Below are positions 49,757 to 58,643 of a stretch of 64,000 bases of DNA, piece by piece. The translations under genes were made by a program, and so were the position numbers. The stretch comes from an uncultured Eubacteriales bacterium (GTDB lineage Bacteria; Bacillota; Clostridia; Oscillospirales; CAG-272), in the NCBI GenBank assembly GCA_934796165.1, contig CAKVOU010000008.1, forward strand, positions 30,333 to 94,332, written 5' to 3'. Within the stretch, counting starts at the first letter, position 1. Each line of letters starts with the position of its first letter. A model generated the notes under the pieces. It ran no database searches and had not been told where the DNA came from. It saw only the letters and a program-made list of their open reading frames with translations.

Positions 49757-50050
49757 GTTTTCGTCCACAGCTACCCCTTTGGGGGATTATGCAAATCACA
49801 GATTTACCGCGCTGGGTCCGATTCCCACAAAATCGCACGTGAGGGTTGACTGTGATTCAGGTACGGTACCAGAATTCTGTTCCGCTTTCGTGTCACTGTC
49901 CGCAGTTGCCCCTTTTCAGGACTGCGCAAGCCACAGGCTCACCAGCGGTCATGACTCAAATGCGGTGGCGAAAGCCATAACTTTCGTTTCTCAGCCGTAG
50001 CTCCCCATTTTTTTGGGGGGAAGCCACAGGTTCACCGGGAGTTATCACTC
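49757..50050. repeat. Three degenerate repeats between radA and polA
   Basis: This 380-base interval between two convergent genes has no credible ORF. Three related blocks of about 70 bases are visible near 49757-49835, 49886-49957 and 49982-50050. Each carries a TTTCGT(x)TC start, a C-run/G-run hairpin (CTACCCCTTTGGGGG; TTGCCCCTTTTCAGG; CTCCCCATTTTTTTGGGG) and a GCAA(G/A)(C/T)CACAGG(T/C)TCACC-like box. Copies two and three are most alike. The last ends at the polA stop. Confidence 0.6.
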
Positions 50051-52571
50051 AGTGTGCGTCAAACCAGTTGTCGCCAGAGGCAATCCCGACGCGGAGCGGT
50101 ACCGGCAGATCGACCGCGTGCTCCATCTCCTCCTTGAGGATCGCATATGCCTCATCTACGCAGTTGCGGTTTGCCTCCACAAGCAATTCATCGTGTACCT
50201 GAAGAATCAGCCGCGCATCGATTCCGCTCTTTTTCAGTCGGTCGGAAACGCGGATCATGGCAATCTTGATGATGTCGGCGGCAGAACCCTGGATCGGACT
50301 GTTCATCGCGACCCGCTCGCCGAAGTGATTGAGGTTCTTGTTGTGCGCCGCAAGCTCGGGAATATAGCGGCGTCTGCCGAACATGGTGGTCACGTATCCC
50401 TTTTCGTAGCCCTCTTTCACAATATTGTGCAAATAACGGTCAATGGCGGGATAAGTGGACAGATAACTGTCGATATACGCCTTTGCCTGATAGCGGGAAA
50501 TGCCGAGGTCCTCCGCAAGGGAAAATTCTCCCATGCCGTACAGAATCCCGAAATTGATCGCCTTGGCACGCTTGCGCAGTTCCGTGGTGACTTCGTTCTG
50601 CGGAACGCCGAAGACCCGTGCCGCGGTGGACGCATGAATGTCCTGCCCTTCAAGGAACGCCTCGGTCATGTGGCGGTCACCGGAAATGGCGGCAAGCAGG
50701 CGAAGCTCGATCTGGGAATAGTCCGCGTCGATCAACACATAGTCCCTGTTCTCCGGAATAAAATACTTTCGGAACCTGCGGCCAAGCTCCGTGCGGATGG
50801 GGATGTTCTGCAGGTTCGGTTCCGCGGAGGAAAGCCGCCCAGTTGCGGTTCCCGTCTGCTTGAAGCTTGTGTGAATCCTGCCATCCGCGTCCGCGACCTT
50901 GACCAGCCCGTCGGCATAGGTGCTCTTGAGCTTGGTCACCTGGCGGTATTCGAGGATCTCTTCAATGATCGGATGCGCGGGGCGCAGCTTTTCCAAGACC
51001 TCTGCGTTGGTCGAATACCCCGTTTTGGTCTTCTTCCCGAAGGGCAGTCCCAGCCGCTCAAAGAGGACGGCGCCGAGCTGCTTCGGAGAATTGACGTTGA
51101 ATTCCCCGCCCGCATAATAATAGATACGCTCCTCCAGTTGCTTTGCCGTGTCCTCCAGTTCTCTTCCGAACGCGGTGATACCGTCGGTATCCACGCGGAA
51201 GCCGGCAAGCTCCATATCCGCGAGCACGGCGGCAAGCGGAAGCTCAATATCGGAAAACAGCTTTTCCTGACCACTTGCCGAAATCTTTTCGTCGATTACG
51301 GGAAAGAGACGATACAGATACACCGCATCGGGGATCTTCTCTTTGCGGATCTCGCCGAGATACCGGCTGACCAGACGGTCCAGATCATAGCTTCCCTCTC
51401 CGGAGTTTTCAATATAAGCGCCGAGCATGACGTCGCGGAAGCAGGAACGGAGATGCACGCCCGCCGCCTGCGCATCCTTGTAAAACTGCTTGCAGTCATA
51501 GAGAATCGTCCGGCGGGCGGAAAGATATTCCGAAAGCGCGGGGAGCGCATCGGTACAACGGTACACATTCTCTCCGTCATACACCGTCAGTTTTCCGTCT
51601 GCAAGCGTCACGGAAACGGGATCGGCATCCGGCAGGTCCTTTGCACCGACCTCTTTTACCTCCATGCGGGAAGCGGTCTCCGTCGCAGCAGTCCCTGTCT
51701 CATTCTCTGCTCCGCCAAGCCCGAAGCGCTTGATGAATGACGTGAATTCCAGTTTGCGGAACAGTCCCGCAAGCGCGGGACGGTCGATTCCCTTGTCGCA
51801 AAGGTCATCCAGCGTCAACCCGAGCGGCACCTCGCAAAAGATGCGCGCGAGTTTTTGGGAGAGATACGCGCTGTCCTTGCCGTTTGCGAGTCTTGTTTTG
51901 ACGGACGGGATCAGCTTTGCCTCTTCATACTGCGCGTACACACCGTCAAGGGACGAAAACTGCGAGATCAGCGACAGCGCCGTTTTCTCCCCGATTCCGG
52001 GAACGCCGGGAATATTGTCCGAAGAATCGCCCATCAACGCCTTGACATCCACAAACTGCGTCGGCTCCACACCGTACTTGGCAAAAAACGCGTCCCGGTC
52101 CATGGTGAGCGTTTCGGTATTGGTAGCAAGCAGAACCCGCGTATTTTCCCCGATCAATTGCAACGAATCGCGGTCACCGGTCAGAAGATATGCTTCCGTG
52201 TCCGCCTCTGTACTCATTTTTGCAAGCGTGCCGAGTATGTCGTCTGCCTCATACCCCTCCGCCTCCAGAATGTGAAAGCCGAACATGGAAAGGCAGTCCT
52301 TCGCCACGGGAAACTGCCGGCGCAATTCGTCCGGCATCGGGCGGCGTCCCGCCTTGTATGCGTCATACATCTTATGGCGGAAGGTCGGGGCGTGCAAATC
52401 AAACGCGACCGCCAGGTAATCCGGATGAAGCGCCTCCACCTGCCGCTCGATCATGTTGACCATACCGAAGAGCGCATTGGTCGGGAAACCGTCCCGATTG
52501 GTGAGCGCGCGCACGCCGTAAAATGCACGGTTGAGAATACTGTTCCCATCCACCGCAAGTAGTTTTTTCAT
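50049..52571 (-). CDS. polA: DNA polymerase I
   Basis: An 840-residue polymerase for Okazaki fragment processing and repair. It has an N-terminal 5'-3' exonuclease domain (about 1-285; YLLTGDRDSLQL, VDVKALMGDSSDNIPGVPGIGEKTA), a middle 3'-5' exonuclease-like domain lacking the catalytic D-E pair (so probably no proofreading, as in Bacillus enzymes) and the palm/fingers/thumb domain with YIDADYSQIELRLLA, KAINFGILYGMG and LQVHDELLVEA. The ATG at 52571 gives MKKLLAVDGNS and has GGGGA upstream; in-frame codons to 52709 are not homologous. Confidence 0.97.
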   Translation of the reverse strand: MKKLLAVDGNSILNRAFYGVRALTNRDGFPTNALFGMVNMIERQVEALHPDYLAVAFDLHAPTFRHKMYDAYKAGRRPMPDELRRQFPVAKDCLSMFGFHILEAEGYEADDILGTLAKMSTEADTEAYLLTGDRDSLQLIGENTRVLLATNTETLTMDRDAFFAKYGVEPTQFVDVKALMGDSSDNIPGVPGIGEKTALSLISQFSSLDGVYAQYEEAKLIPSVKTRLANGKDSAYLSQKLARIFCEVPLGLTLDDLCDKGIDRPALAGLFRKLEFTSFIKRFGLGGAENETGTAATETASRMEVKEVGAKDLPDADPVSVTLADGKLTVYDGENVYRCTDALPALSEYLSARRTILYDCKQFYKDAQAAGVHLRSCFRDVMLGAYIENSGEGSYDLDRLVSRYLGEIRKEKIPDAVYLYRLFPVIDEKISASGQEKLFSDIELPLAAVLADMELAGFRVDTDGITAFGRELEDTAKQLEERIYYYAGGEFNVNSPKQLGAVLFERLGLPFGKKTKTGYSTNAEVLEKLRPAHPIIEEILEYRQVTKLKSTYADGLVKVADADGRIHTSFKQTGTATGRLSSAEPNLQNIPIRTELGRRFRKYFIPENRDYVLIDADYSQIELRLLAAISGDRHMTEAFLEGQDIHASTAARVFGVPQNEVTTELRKRAKAINFGILYGMGEFSLAEDLGISRYQAKAYIDSYLSTYPAIDRYLHNIVKEGYEKGYVTTMFGRRRYIPELAAHNKNLNHFGERVAMNSPIQGSAADIIKIAMIRVSDRLKKSGIDARLILQVHDELLVEANRNCVDEAYAILKEEMEHAVDLPVPLRVGIASGDNWFDAH

Positions 52572-52620
52572 ACTGTTCCCCGCTTTCCGGCTTGCTGCCG
52601 GTGAATTTGTTGTCTGCTCC

Positions 52621-52649
52621 AGTATACCACAGTTTTCCCCATAATGCAA
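52621..52649 (-). promoter_or_regulatory. Sigma-A promoter for polA
   Basis: On the minus strand TTGCAT (52644-52649), a 17-base spacer and TATACT (52621-52626) lie 50 bases before polA and directly after the rubredoxin terminator. Confidence 0.68.
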
Positions 52650-52650
52650 G

Positions 52651-52686
52651 AAAAAACCGGAAACGTGGATTTCGTCTCCGGTTTTT
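52651..52686 (-). terminator. Terminator of the rubredoxin gene
   Basis: AAAAACCGGA pairs with TCCGGTTTTT with an inner ACG/CGT helix; the minus strand continues with a T run. It lies 51 bases after the rubredoxin stop. Confidence 0.82.
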
Positions 52687-52736
52687 GCCGCTTGCTTCCG
52701 GTCCGGCAATCAACGCCCCGGGAAAGCAACGACCCC

Positions 52737-52940
52737 TCAGTTTTCCTCAGACAGTCCGGGCTCCATATCGTCCCCATCCTCTGTCATTTTTTCAAAATCT
52801 TCTTTGGTTGCGCCGCAAAGCGGGCAGATCCAATCATCCGGCAACTCTTCGAATTCCGTGCCGGGTGCGATCCCGTTCTCCGGATCTCCCTCTGCGGGAT
52901 TATATACATATCCGCACAGCTCACATACATACTTTTCCAT
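52737..52940 (-). CDS. Rubredoxin
   Basis: A 67-residue electron carrier with one Fe(Cys)4 site from YVCELCGYVYNPAEGD and ICPLCGATKEDF. The first 53 residues are a complete rubredoxin; a short acidic tail (EKMTEDGDDMEPGLSEEN) follows. In anaerobes it passes electrons to peroxide- or oxygen-detoxifying enzymes (rubrerythrin, superoxide reductase), none of which is adjacent. Own promoter at 53091-53119. Confidence 0.95.
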   Translation of the reverse strand: MEKYVCELCGYVYNPAEGDPENGIAPGTEFEELPDDWICPLCGATKEDFEKMTEDGDDMEPGLSEEN

Positions 52941-53090
52941 CGGCTTCCCTCCTTTACGTCCGGATTTCCTTATGCGGTATCACGAACGGATACCAAATCC
53001 GGTGGTATTATGTCCGTAACCCTCCCGGGTTTTACGCAGCACACGCCCAAAACCCGCCGGATGACCGGCACTGCGCCTGAACGCGTATCT

Positions 53091-53119
53091 ATCATATAGC
53101 AGGCAGGTGCGTTTGTCAA
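53091..53119 (-). promoter_or_regulatory. Sigma-A promoter for rubredoxin
   Basis: On the minus strand TTGACA (53114-53119), a 17-base spacer and TATGAT (53091-53096). The leader of about 150 bases to the rubredoxin start holds no recognised element. Confidence 0.75.
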
Positions 53120-53203
53120 GTCATATTAACAAAAAACACGTCATATTTCTGCTTCTTTTATGACCGGAACATTCATACAATAAACCGAAAGACAGGTGAT
53201 GGC

Positions 53204-54802
53204 ATGAAGCAGGCGGGACGTATCTTCCGGCAGGCGCTTCTTCTGACCGCCGTGACGCTCTTTTCCAGAACGGCAGGGGTCAGTTTCAGTGTATACATTT
53301 CGAATCGGGTCGGTGCAGAGGCGATGGGACTTTATTCGCTTTTGTCCGGCGTTTTCACCTTTGCCCTGACACTTGCTACCTCCGGCATTTACCTGGGTAC
53401 AACCCGCGTGGTGGCGGAAGCGATCGGCGAGGGAAAACCGGGGGAGGTACGCTTTGTCATGCGCCGGTGTGTGTTGTACGCCGTCGGATTCAGCTTCACC
53501 TCTGCCATACTCCTGTACATCTTTGCGGAACCGATCGGACGCGTCTGGCTTTCCGATGTACGCACCGTCGCCTCTCTTCGTCTGCTTGCCCTCTCGCTCC
53601 CGCTCCTCTCTCTGTCCACTGTCTTCAGCGGATACTTCACTGCCGTGAGGCGGGTAACCAAAAACACCGTCGCACAGATTTTCGACGACGCACTGCGTAT
53701 CGGCGGCACCTGTTTCTTATTGTTTTCCCTGTCGGACGGCGGCGTGGAAGCCGCCTGTCTGTCTCTGGTACTCGGCGGTGTGATTGCCGATCTCGGCGCA
53801 TTTCTCGTCAACTTTGTCCTGTATCTGACAGATCGCCGCAGGCATCTGCCCGCAGACCCATCGGTTTCCAGGAAGCAGATCGCAGGAAAGCTGTTGGGAA
53901 TCACCCTGCCTGTTGCCTTCAGCGCGTACATCCGTTCGGGGCTTGTAACGCTTGAACATATTCTGATCCCGTCCGGGCTGACCCGTTTCGGTGCGTCGCG
54001 CGCGGAAGCGCTCGCGGAATACGGCATCATCCACAGCATGGTCCTCCCCGTCGTCCTGTTCCCCGCCGCGCTGATCGCCTGCTTTTCCGGGCTTCTTGTT
54101 CCGGAAATGTCCGAGGCGCGGGTCAAGGGAGAGAAACGGCACGAAGGGTACATCATCTCCCGCGTGTTCACATTCAGTATGCTGTTTTCGGTCGGGGTCG
54201 GCGGAATCCTCTGCTGTTTTGCCGGTGAAATCGGCGGGCTGCTTTATCCCGGTACCCCGGCAGCGCATTATATCCGCATCCTCGCACCTCTCATCCCGGT
54301 TATGTATGTGGATACCGCCACAGACGCGCTGCTCAAGGGAATGAGCGAACAGGTCTTCTGCATGAACGTCAACATTGCCGACGCGCTGATTTCGGTTCTG
54401 ATTGTCTGGATTCTTGTTCCGCGGTGCGGCATCAGGGGGTATCTCATTACGATTTTTGTATCCGAATGCTTCAACACGTCGCTCAGTCTTGCCAGGCTGA
54501 TGAAGATCAGCGGATATTTGCCGTCGTTCACGAAAAACCTCCTCAAGCCCGCGTTATCGGTACTTGCCGCCGCATGGCTTGCGCGGTTGGTGTTTTCCCT
54601 GCCCGGAATCAGCGCAAACGGCGCATTTGACGCAGTGCTTCATGTCGGCGTCGCCGCGATCTTCTATTGCGGACTGCTTCGTCTCACGGGAGCGGTCAAC
54701 AAAGAGGAGGCGCATTGGATACGGACGGTATTGCGGTGGAAAATCAAAACGCCGCCCGGGCAGAACGGGCGGACGGACGATAAAGATTTAATAACGGAAT
54801 AA
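53204..54802 (+). CDS. Polysaccharide flippase of the SpoVB/MOP family
   Basis: A 532-residue protein with about fourteen transmembrane segments. The N-terminal pattern (LLLTAVTLFSRTAGVSFSVYISNRVGAEAMGLYSL) and GLVTLEHILIPSGL near 250 match SpoVB-like oligosaccharide flippases of the MOP superfamily, which move lipid-linked precursors and are needed for spore cortex assembly in Bacillus. Several paralogues exist in sporulating Clostridia, so the specific role is uncertain. The ATG follows a weak AGGTGATGGC site. The C-terminal tail after residue 510 is hydrophilic. A terminator follows at 54820-54845. Confidence 0.86.
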   Translation: MKQAGRIFRQALLLTAVTLFSRTAGVSFSVYISNRVGAEAMGLYSLLSGVFTFALTLATSGIYLGTTRVVAEAIGEGKPGEVRFVMRRCVLYAVGFSFTSAILLYIFAEPIGRVWLSDVRTVASLRLLALSLPLLSLSTVFSGYFTAVRRVTKNTVAQIFDDALRIGGTCFLLFSLSDGGVEAACLSLVLGGVIADLGAFLVNFVLYLTDRRRHLPADPSVSRKQIAGKLLGITLPVAFSAYIRSGLVTLEHILIPSGLTRFGASRAEALAEYGIIHSMVLPVVLFPAALIACFSGLLVPEMSEARVKGEKRHEGYIISRVFTFSMLFSVGVGGILCCFAGEIGGLLYPGTPAAHYIRILAPLIPVMYVDTATDALLKGMSEQVFCMNVNIADALISVLIVWILVPRCGIRGYLITIFVSECFNTSLSLARLMKISGYLPSFTKNLLKPALSVLAAAWLARLVFSLPGISANGAFDAVLHVGVAAIFYCGLLRLTGAVNKEEAHWIRTVLRWKIKTPPGQNGRTDDKDLITE

Positions 54803-54819
54803 TGCTTGACAGGTAAAAG

Positions 54820-54845
54820 AAAATCCCGGACGAATCCGGGATTTT
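54820..54845 (+). terminator. Terminator of the flippase gene
   Basis: AAAATCCCGGA-CGAA-TCCGGGATTTT with a T run, immediately before the 3' end of the convergent tRNA-Val, for which it can also serve. Confidence 0.88.
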
Positions 54846-54847
54846 TC

Positions 54848-54924
54848 TGGTGGAGACAGCAGAACTCGAATCTGCGACCTCATGCATGTCAAGCATGCGC
54901 TCTAACCAACTGAGCTATGCCTCC
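54848..54924 (-). tRNA. tRNA-Val (anticodon GAC)
   Basis: A 77-base cloverleaf on the minus strand including an encoded CCA. Acceptor stem GGAGGCA/TGTCTCC (one G-U pair), D arm GCTC/GAGC, anticodon stem CATGC/GCATG with loop TTGACAT (anticodon GAC, valine), and T arm GCAGA/TCTGC with loop TTCGAGT. Confidence 0.95.
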
Positions 54925-55069
54925 GTGACAACATTGGCATTATACCACATCCTTTCTCTGATTGCAAGACCTTTTTCAAAATTTTCCGAACTTTTTTTCA
55001 GAGAACGCAAAACTGACGTTTTGTCTGGAAAAAACGCGGTTCTCGCTGATCGGAATGCCGGGAATTTCC

Positions 55070-55098
55070 TTGCATTCCCCTTTCTTTTGTGATAAAAT
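55070..55098 (+). promoter_or_regulatory. Probable promoter for the serine hydrolase gene
   Basis: TTGCAT (55070-55075), a 17-base spacer and TAAAAT (55093-55098), 58 bases before the ATG. Confidence 0.62.
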
Positions 55099-55156
55099 AA
55101 CTTCAGATACACCCGGCGGACACCAAGCCGCAATTCCGGGAATCTGGAGGAGACCC

Positions 55157-56563
55157 ATGTCGAGTACATATATCCACCCGTCCGTTTCCCGTGCGGCACT
55201 CTCACGGATGTTCAACGCATTCCGCGAGACGGAAGTCAATTGCCACACGTTTGAAATCTATCAGGGAGAGACACGGCTCGTCCGCATTGCGGCTGCACCG
55301 TACTCCTGCTCGGACAAACGGGAGAACTATTCCTTATCCAAGAGCTTTACCTCGGCGGCGATCGGGATTGCCGTGACCGAAGGCGTTTTGTCACTGGACG
55401 ACCGGATCGTTGACATTTTACCGGACAAATTGCCGGAGATTGTCTCCGAAAATCTCAAAAAGCTGACAGTACGCCATCTTCTGACGCTTTCCACCGGACA
55501 TGAAAAATGTTCCTTCCTCAACATGAGCAACGCGGAGGACGCGGCGCGCGCGTTTCTTTCGGAACCGTTTCCGAATACGCCGGGAACCACTTTCTGTTAT
55601 GACACGGGTGCGACCTGTATGCTCGGCATTGTACTTGAGCGTGTCACGGGCATGAATCCGCTCGAATATCTGGCGCTGAAGTTTTTCCCGCTCGCGGGAA
55701 TTGAAAATGTATATTGGAATACTACCCGCGACGGTTCGACCGAGTGCGGCGTGGGTCTTCATGCAAGCTGTGACGACATCGCAAAGTTCGGCGTTCTGTT
55801 CGCCGGGGGAGGCGTTTACAAGGGAAAGCGTCTGATTTCCGAAAAGTATGTCAGAGATGCCGGTTCCCCGCAGATCTGCTACCTCAACAACGGCGGCGCT
55901 CCCTCGCGGCTGAACGGCTACGGTTATCAGTTCTGGATGAAGGAGCACGACGGTTATGATGCGGAAGGTTCGTTCGGGCAGTACTGCTTCATTTTCCCCG
56001 AAAAGCAACTGACCATTGCCATGCAGACCGAATCTCAGCCGGGGCACGACCCCGTTCCGGCAATCTACCGGCTGCTTGACGAACTTTTCGAAAAAGATGA
56101 CGACGCTTCCCTCACGGTTCCGGAGTACGCGCCGCTCACCTCCCCCGACCTGCCACTTCCCTCCACGGGAAAGGTCTATCGGATGAACCGGAACCCCATG
56201 GGGATCTCCTCCTTTACACTCGAAAAGGAAAACGGCGACCTTATCCTGCGTTTTACCGACGGTCAATATTCCCATCGTATCTCCGCCGGGAACGGACATT
56301 TTGTTACCTCAGAATGGACCGGGGTACACCTGACCCCCAAGCTCGGCATCATGCGCGGGGACTACCGTGAAACGCTGAGTGCCGCCTGCTCGTATTGTCA
56401 GGAACCGGACGGCGTAACACTGGAAGCGCGTTTTCTCATGTGCCCGCACATCCTGACGGCAAAGTTCCGCTTTGCGGAGGATACGTGTACAATTGATCTT
56501 GCCACGACCCTGAAGGACGGGCTTGCCCCGGATTGCCGGAGGATCACCGCGACGGCGGACTGA
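55157..56563 (+). CDS. Beta-lactamase-family serine hydrolase
   Basis: A 468-residue protein without a signal peptide. Residues about 20-330 form a class C beta-lactamase/penicillin-binding-like domain: the nucleophile motif SLSK (S-x-x-K) within YSLSKSFTSAAIG, the second motif CYDTGATCMLGIVLE where a Tyr replaces the usual YxN start, and a C-terminal-side HASCDDIAKFG. A separate beta-rich domain (about 345-468) follows. Such proteins are esterases, DD-peptidases or beta-lactamase relatives; the cytosolic location argues for an esterase. GGAGG lies six bases before the ATG at 55157; the frame runs upstream to 54962 without homology. Confidence 0.82.
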   Translation: MSSTYIHPSVSRAALSRMFNAFRETEVNCHTFEIYQGETRLVRIAAAPYSCSDKRENYSLSKSFTSAAIGIAVTEGVLSLDDRIVDILPDKLPEIVSENLKKLTVRHLLTLSTGHEKCSFLNMSNAEDAARAFLSEPFPNTPGTTFCYDTGATCMLGIVLERVTGMNPLEYLALKFFPLAGIENVYWNTTRDGSTECGVGLHASCDDIAKFGVLFAGGGVYKGKRLISEKYVRDAGSPQICYLNNGGAPSRLNGYGYQFWMKEHDGYDAEGSFGQYCFIFPEKQLTIAMQTESQPGHDPVPAIYRLLDELFEKDDDASLTVPEYAPLTSPDLPLPSTGKVYRMNRNPMGISSFTLEKENGDLILRFTDGQYSHRISAGNGHFVTSEWTGVHLTPKLGIMRGDYRETLSAACSYCQEPDGVTLEARFLMCPHILTAKFRFAEDTCTIDLATTLKDGLAPDCRRITATAD

Positions 56564-56630
56564 AAAACAAAGCAGTCGATCTTTCTGTGCAAGCAAAAAA
56601 TCAATCGGAATCATATAATGAAATACACAT

Positions 56631-56658
56631 AAACCGCCGCGCAAATGCGCGGCGGTTT
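56631..56658. terminator. Bidirectional terminator between serine hydrolase and alpha-galactosidase
   Basis: AAACCGCCGCGC-AAAT-GCGCGGCGGTTT, a perfect 12-bp stem with T residues on both sides. Confidence 0.9.
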
Positions 56659-56674
56659 TTTAAATCGTGATTTT

Positions 56675-58423
56675 TCAGCGCTCGGTATGTACGTTGACCA
56701 TGCCGCCCTTGGGAACGTCAAAGTCATAAACGCCGCTGCCTGTCAGCATCCCGGAGGTAATACGCTTGCCCGTGCAGTCGTACACGGTGTATTTCGCGCC
56801 GGCGAGCGACTCCTCCGAACGGATCAGGAGCGATTCCCCGCCCGTTGCGTTGAAGAAGAAAATATCCCGGTAAATTCTCTCCAGCGTGAGCGGTTTTTCC
56901 ACATTCGCAAGGGCAATGATACGATCTTCTTTTTCCGCGCGGACGAGCGAATAGTTGGAATCGGGATCCTCTGCATGAATGGGGCTTTCAATGAGTACAT
57001 CGCGGTTTCCCTTCCAGAAATCCAGGAAGTGGGAAAGCACCGCAGCCTGTTCCTCCGTGATATTGTCCGCGCGGACGGAGATCTGGGGAACAGTGAAAAG
57101 GATGGACAAAAGCTGGGTCGCAACCTCTTCGGGCGTGTCGTCCTTGTGCCACATGATCATATCCGAATGCACTGCGGTATTCCCGGAAGTCAGGCGCAGA
57201 TCCACCGCACCGACGCGGTTGTGGATCGGGTCATCCGGGCAGTCGCCGACCCGGAGCATATTGCCGTATTTGCGGATGGTGGGTCCGATGTACCCCTGAC
57301 GGAATTCGATGAGGAAATCCGGGTCAATCTTCCTAAGTGCCGTTGTGACCTCGGAAAGAAGCGCATCCAGTGCGTCCTCCAGTGACGCGATGTCGCGCCG
57401 GGGATCTTCCTTTTCGGAAAGCTCGGTCAGGGTAAAGGAATCAATGAAATCAAGTTTAAGACCGTCCAGTCCCCAGTTGCGGACTGCCGTTGTGTACACC
57501 CCGGTGAGATATTCTCTGACCTCCTTGAAACGGGGGTCGAGGCAGAAGGTGTCCTTGTTCTCGGCGGGACCGTCCAGAAGCATAGTGGAAAACCGGGAGT
57601 ACGCCTTGGAATGGATGCCGACGAACGGCACCGAATACCAGAGCATGACCTTCATGCCGACCCGGTGGATGCGATCGACCAGTTCTTTCATATCGGGAAT
57701 TTTGCTCGTTGCGAGTTCCCAGTCGCCGCAAAAGGCGTAGCCGCGCTCGTTGTTGTCCGTCTGCCAGCCGTCGTCGATGATGATGGTTTCCATGCCGAGC
57801 TTCTTCGCCCGCTCGCACTCATAAACCAGCGCGTCGGGATCAAGCGCCTGATGGAAGGAATACCACGCGGAATACATCGGCATCTTTGCGTGATCCGGCA
57901 CCGGGGCGCCGACGTACCCGAAACGCTCCTCCCACCACTTCTCCACGTCCATGATCGCGTCGTCATACCGCATTTTGCGGGTATCGAAGCGCAGGGTGGT
58001 ATGATATTCGGTGATCGGATTCATGGGATCGATCAGAAAATGCAGTTCCAAACGGAAATCTGCCTGCTCTTCACAGAGTCCCGCGCAGATCTTGGACTTA
58101 TGATTGGGGTCGGAATGGGTGATCGTCATGCGGTTTTCGCCGCTCTTGGAAAGCAGTGTCATAATCGGTGCGCCCGCCGCCAGTCTTGCCTGGCTGACCT
58201 GCCACCACCAGTCGGGGGACAGGGCGCGTTGGAACGAATTCTGCGGCGTCCAGATCAGATAAGTGTCTACGCAAGGGATGCGGAAACGGAGCGTCACCCG
58301 CTCCGGCTTGGTCGGCTCGGAGAAAACGACCGCGAGATCTTGTTCGATAAGTCCTTCCGCCATGACGCGTTCCGTGCAGGTCACGGTCGCGTTTTTGTTG
58401 AGGTTTTCGATTTCAAACTTCAT
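56675..58423 (-). CDS. Alpha-galactosidase-like GH36 family protein
   Basis: A 582-residue clan GH-D enzyme without signal peptide. The (beta/alpha)8 barrel shows SAWYSFHQ near 203, METIIIDDGWQTDNNERGYAF with the substrate-binding Asp pair, GLDGLKLDFIDSF (nucleophile Asp near 345) and MLRVGDCPDDPIHNR with the likely acid/base Asp. This pattern fits GH36/GH31-like alpha-galactosidases acting on galacto-oligosaccharides, but some GH36 relatives act on other alpha-glycosides. The ATG at 58423 follows AAAGGA by ten bases; in-frame codons extend to 58666 but overlap nadE and are not homologous. A paired direct repeat lies upstream (see findings). Confidence 0.86.
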   Translation of the reverse strand: MKFEIENLNKNATVTCTERVMAEGLIEQDLAVVFSEPTKPERVTLRFRIPCVDTYLIWTPQNSFQRALSPDWWWQVSQARLAAGAPIMTLLSKSGENRMTITHSDPNHKSKICAGLCEEQADFRLELHFLIDPMNPITEYHTTLRFDTRKMRYDDAIMDVEKWWEERFGYVGAPVPDHAKMPMYSAWYSFHQALDPDALVYECERAKKLGMETIIIDDGWQTDNNERGYAFCGDWELATSKIPDMKELVDRIHRVGMKVMLWYSVPFVGIHSKAYSRFSTMLLDGPAENKDTFCLDPRFKEVREYLTGVYTTAVRNWGLDGLKLDFIDSFTLTELSEKEDPRRDIASLEDALDALLSEVTTALRKIDPDFLIEFRQGYIGPTIRKYGNMLRVGDCPDDPIHNRVGAVDLRLTSGNTAVHSDMIMWHKDDTPEEVATQLLSILFTVPQISVRADNITEEQAAVLSHFLDFWKGNRDVLIESPIHAEDPDSNYSLVRAEKEDRIIALANVEKPLTLERIYRDIFFFNATGGESLLIRSEESLAGAKYTVYDCTGKRITSGMLTGSGVYDFDVPKGGMVNVHTER

Positions 58424-58500
58424 GATTTCTGATTCCTTTCGGATAATTTTGTGGAGAATTCCGCACGTCCACGGTTCAGGAGGGACCGACAAACGCAATA

Positions 58501-58602
58501 TGACAAAGCGGGGTAATTGTTTTTCATCGGATGATTTCACGGGCGTTCCAAGTGCCTTCCGATTCCGGTGCGTCCCACCGGAAACAATGTGACAAAGCGG
58601 GG
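58501..58602. promoter_or_regulatory. Paired 13-base direct repeat upstream of the alpha-galactosidase gene
   Basis: TGACAAAGCGGGG occurs at 58501-58513 and again at 58590-58602, 89 bases apart, with matching flanks (CAATATGACAAAGCGGGG and CAATGTGACAAAGCGGGG). The interval lies between the alpha-galactosidase start (58423) and the end of nadE (58644), where its promoter should be. A regulator binding pair is one reading; no classical inverted-repeat operator is obvious. Confidence 0.45.
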
Positions 58603-58643
58603 AACATCTTTTCCGGATGCAGGCGGAAGCCGCCCTTACATCA

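Noticed and set aside
50700..51700. Functional proofreading domain in PolA
   Set aside because: The middle domain lacks the Asp-Glu catalytic pair; this is common in Bacillota Pol I and is not treated as a novelty.
50013..51740. 575-codon open frame on the plus strand
   Set aside because: Antisense to polA; the protein has no domain pattern and begins inside the repeat region.
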